Below, in pieces: positions 5,561 through 6,697 of a stretch of 6,697 nt of DNA. Position numbers and translations under genes: made by a program. Numbering within the stretch: the stretch's first letter is position 1; each line of letters begins with the position of its first letter. The DNA lies in assembly GCA_017538845.1 (NCBI GenBank), contig JAFYIC010000108.1, positions 1 through 6,697 on the forward strand, written 5' to 3'. The DNA comes from Bacillota bacterium (lineage in GTDB: Bacteria; Bacillota; Clostridia; Peptostreptococcales; Anaerovoracaceae). The notes under the pieces are model-generated. The model was not told where the DNA came from, searched no databases, and worked only from the letters and a program-made list of their open reading frames with translations.

Positions 5561-6527
5561 AAGAGCATTGGGCAACGCACTACTTGTACTGACCGCCATG
5601 ATATGGGGGCTGGCTTTTGTTGCCCAGAAAAAGGGAGCGGAGACGCTGGAGCCTTTTACGCTGAACGGCATACGTTTCTTCATTGCCGCGGCGGTGCTCA
5701 TTCCCGTGATAATCATAAGCATAAAGGCTGAGAGAAAAGCCATTGCCAAAAGGAAAGAAGGAGAATATACTCCTAAGACCGAGACGGAAAAGATCGCGCT
5801 GGAGGCCTTTACAGAAGAGCATCCGGCAGGGAAAAAGGACGACATCATAAAGGGCGGCATTTTCTGCGGCATCGTTCTCTTCTGCGCAAGTTCTCTTCAG
5901 CAGATAGGTATCACATATACCACGGCAGGGAAAAGCGGATTCATTACCGCTTTCTACATCGTTCTCGTGCCGGTGTTGGGGATAGTTATCGGCAAGAAGA
6001 TAAGACCCATACTTTGGCTGTGCGTGGCTTTGGCGCTGTTCGGACTGTATCTCATATGTATCAAAGAGGGCTTTACCGTAAACAAGGGAGATCTGCTGGT
6101 ATTCGCCTGCGCGTTCTGCTACGCGGTGCACATCCTGGTCATCGATCATTTTTCACCCAGAGTCAACGGGATACTTCTTTCGTGCATACAGTTCACCATA
6201 GTCGGTATACTTTCCATACCGTTCATGGCTATATTCGAGACCGTGGAAATAGATAAGATACTGGAGTGCTGGCTGCCCCTGTGCTATGCGGGCGTCATGG
6301 CCGGCGGAGTGGGATTCACACTTCAGATAGTTGCCCAGAAATATACGGAACCGACGGTGGCGTCGCTGCTGATGTCCCTTGAGTCGGTATTCGCCGTACT
6401 TGGAGGATGGATCATACTAAGCGAAGTGCTTTCAACCAAGGAAGCCATCGGATGCGTGATAATGTTCATCGCCATCATCCTTTCGCAGCTTCCGCCAAGA
6501 AACAAACCGGACACTCTGAACCGGTAA
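5553..6527 (+). CDS. DMT-superfamily transporter with two EamA domains
   Basis: This is probably a cytoplasmic-membrane metabolite exporter or permease of the drug/metabolite transporter superfamily; the substrate cannot be told. The 324 residues hold two EamA repeats, about 6-170 and 178-313, consistent with ten membrane helices. The first repeat opens with ALLVLTAMIWGLAFVAQKKG (9-28) and contains TTAGKSGFITAFYIVLVPVLG (123-143). The second contains GDLLVFACAFCYAVHILVID (179-198) and ends with EPTVASLLMSLESVFAVLGG (266-285) and the WIILSE helix. An unusual charged insert (58-100), rich in Lys and Glu, sits between helices 2 and 3, where typical members have a short loop. ATG 5553 follows AGGGAG (5541-5546) by 6 nt and lies inside the end of the preceding membrane-protein gene, an 8-bp overlap. 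The following dgt gene starts 11 bp after the stop, so all three are likely co-transcribed. Confidence 0.93.
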   Translation: MSKRALGNALLVLTAMIWGLAFVAQKKGAETLEPFTLNGIRFFIAAAVLIPVIIISIKAERKAIAKRKEGEYTPKTETEKIALEAFTEEHPAGKKDDIIKGGIFCGIVLFCASSLQQIGITYTTAGKSGFITAFYIVLVPVLGIVIGKKIRPILWLCVALALFGLYLICIKEGFTVNKGDLLVFACAFCYAVHILVIDHFSPRVNGILLSCIQFTIVGILSIPFMAIFETVEIDKILECWLPLCYAGVMAGGVGFTLQIVAQKYTEPTVASLLMSLESVFAVLGGWIILSEVLSTKEAIGCVIMFIAIILSQLPPRNKPDTLNR

Positions 6528-6538
6528 TGGAGAAATAA

Positions 6539-6697
6539 ATGAACAGGAACAGTTTTTCAGAAGTCGCGGCATTTCCGGGATGCGCCGGCTGGGACAAACT
6601 CATAACAAGAAGATCGACCCTCTATGAGAGGGAAGATGACATACGTACGCCTTTTGCGCGGGATTATACCCGTATTCTTCATTCCAATGCCTACAGA
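6539..6697 (+). CDS. dgt: dGTP triphosphohydrolase, HD superfamily (3'-truncated by window)
   Basis: Enzymes of this family hydrolyse dGTP or other dNTPs to the deoxynucleoside and triphosphate, controlling dNTP pools in the cytosol. Only the first 53 codons are in the window. They read into the family's N-terminal signature: RTPFARDYTRILHSNAYR (36-53) is the stretch that in relatives continues as RL..KTQVF. The metal-binding HD motif lies further downstream and is not visible, so activity cannot be judged. ATG 6539 is supported by GGAGA (6529-6533) 5 nt upstream, and the gene follows the EamA transporter by 11 bp. In many clostridia dgt precedes dnaG and the primary sigma factor gene; that is an expectation for the sequence beyond this window, not an observation. 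Could also be annotated as a dGTPase-like dNTPase. Confidence 0.85.
   Translation, partial: MNRNSFSEVAAFPGCAGWDKLITRRSTLYEREDDIRTPFARDYTRILHSNAYR

Noticed and set aside
4934..5872. Long open frame on the minus strand
   Set aside because: It lies opposite two genes with clear family motifs, crosses their boundary, and encodes a low-complexity His/Tyr/Arg-rich product with no recognisable domain; it is a shadow of the plus-strand codon usage.

Overview
The window is one stretch of plus-strand genes from what looks like an anaerobic member of the Firmicutes, class Clostridia. The evidence is strong purine-rich ribosome binding sites (AAGGAG, GGAGG), short intergenic gaps with ATGA-type overlaps, medium GC, and frequent ATA isoleucine and AGA/AGG arginine codons. 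It also carries the pyrB-pyrI pair and a DUF975-family membrane protein. Family- or genus-level placement (for example Lachnospiraceae or Anaerovoracaceae) is a guess that the sequence alone does not settle.

Region 1 (1-2773) is the distal part of a pyrimidine biosynthesis operon: pyrF (5' end outside the window), pyrE, pyrB and pyrI. PyrB and PyrI make the committed step, aspartate transcarbamoylase with its zinc-binding regulatory chain. PyrE and PyrF convert orotate to OMP and then to UMP. An AT-rich 86-bp gap between pyrE and pyrB holds a weak promoter candidate and no terminator. Region 2 (2774-3535) is a 142-bp GC-rich, hairpin-forming leader, then xpt (xanthine phosphoribosyltransferase, purine salvage), then a rho-independent terminator. 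The leader shows no recognisable purine riboswitch. It does carry a well-spaced SD plus a five-codon ORF threaded through the hairpins.

Region 3 (3587-6697) is a second tightly packed set. It starts with a 657-residue polytopic membrane protein that joins a DUF975 domain to a PF06541 ('putative ABC-transporter type IV') domain. A DMT/EamA-type transporter overlaps it by 8 bp, and 11 bp further on is the start of a dGTP triphosphohydrolase (dgt) that runs off the window.

Most of the window is ordinary nucleotide metabolism. The least ordinary items are the fused membrane protein of unknown function, its tight linkage to a transporter and a dNTPase, and the structured xpt leader. I see no mobile element, CRISPR array, tRNA or rRNA, and no gene-free stretch longer than 300 bases.
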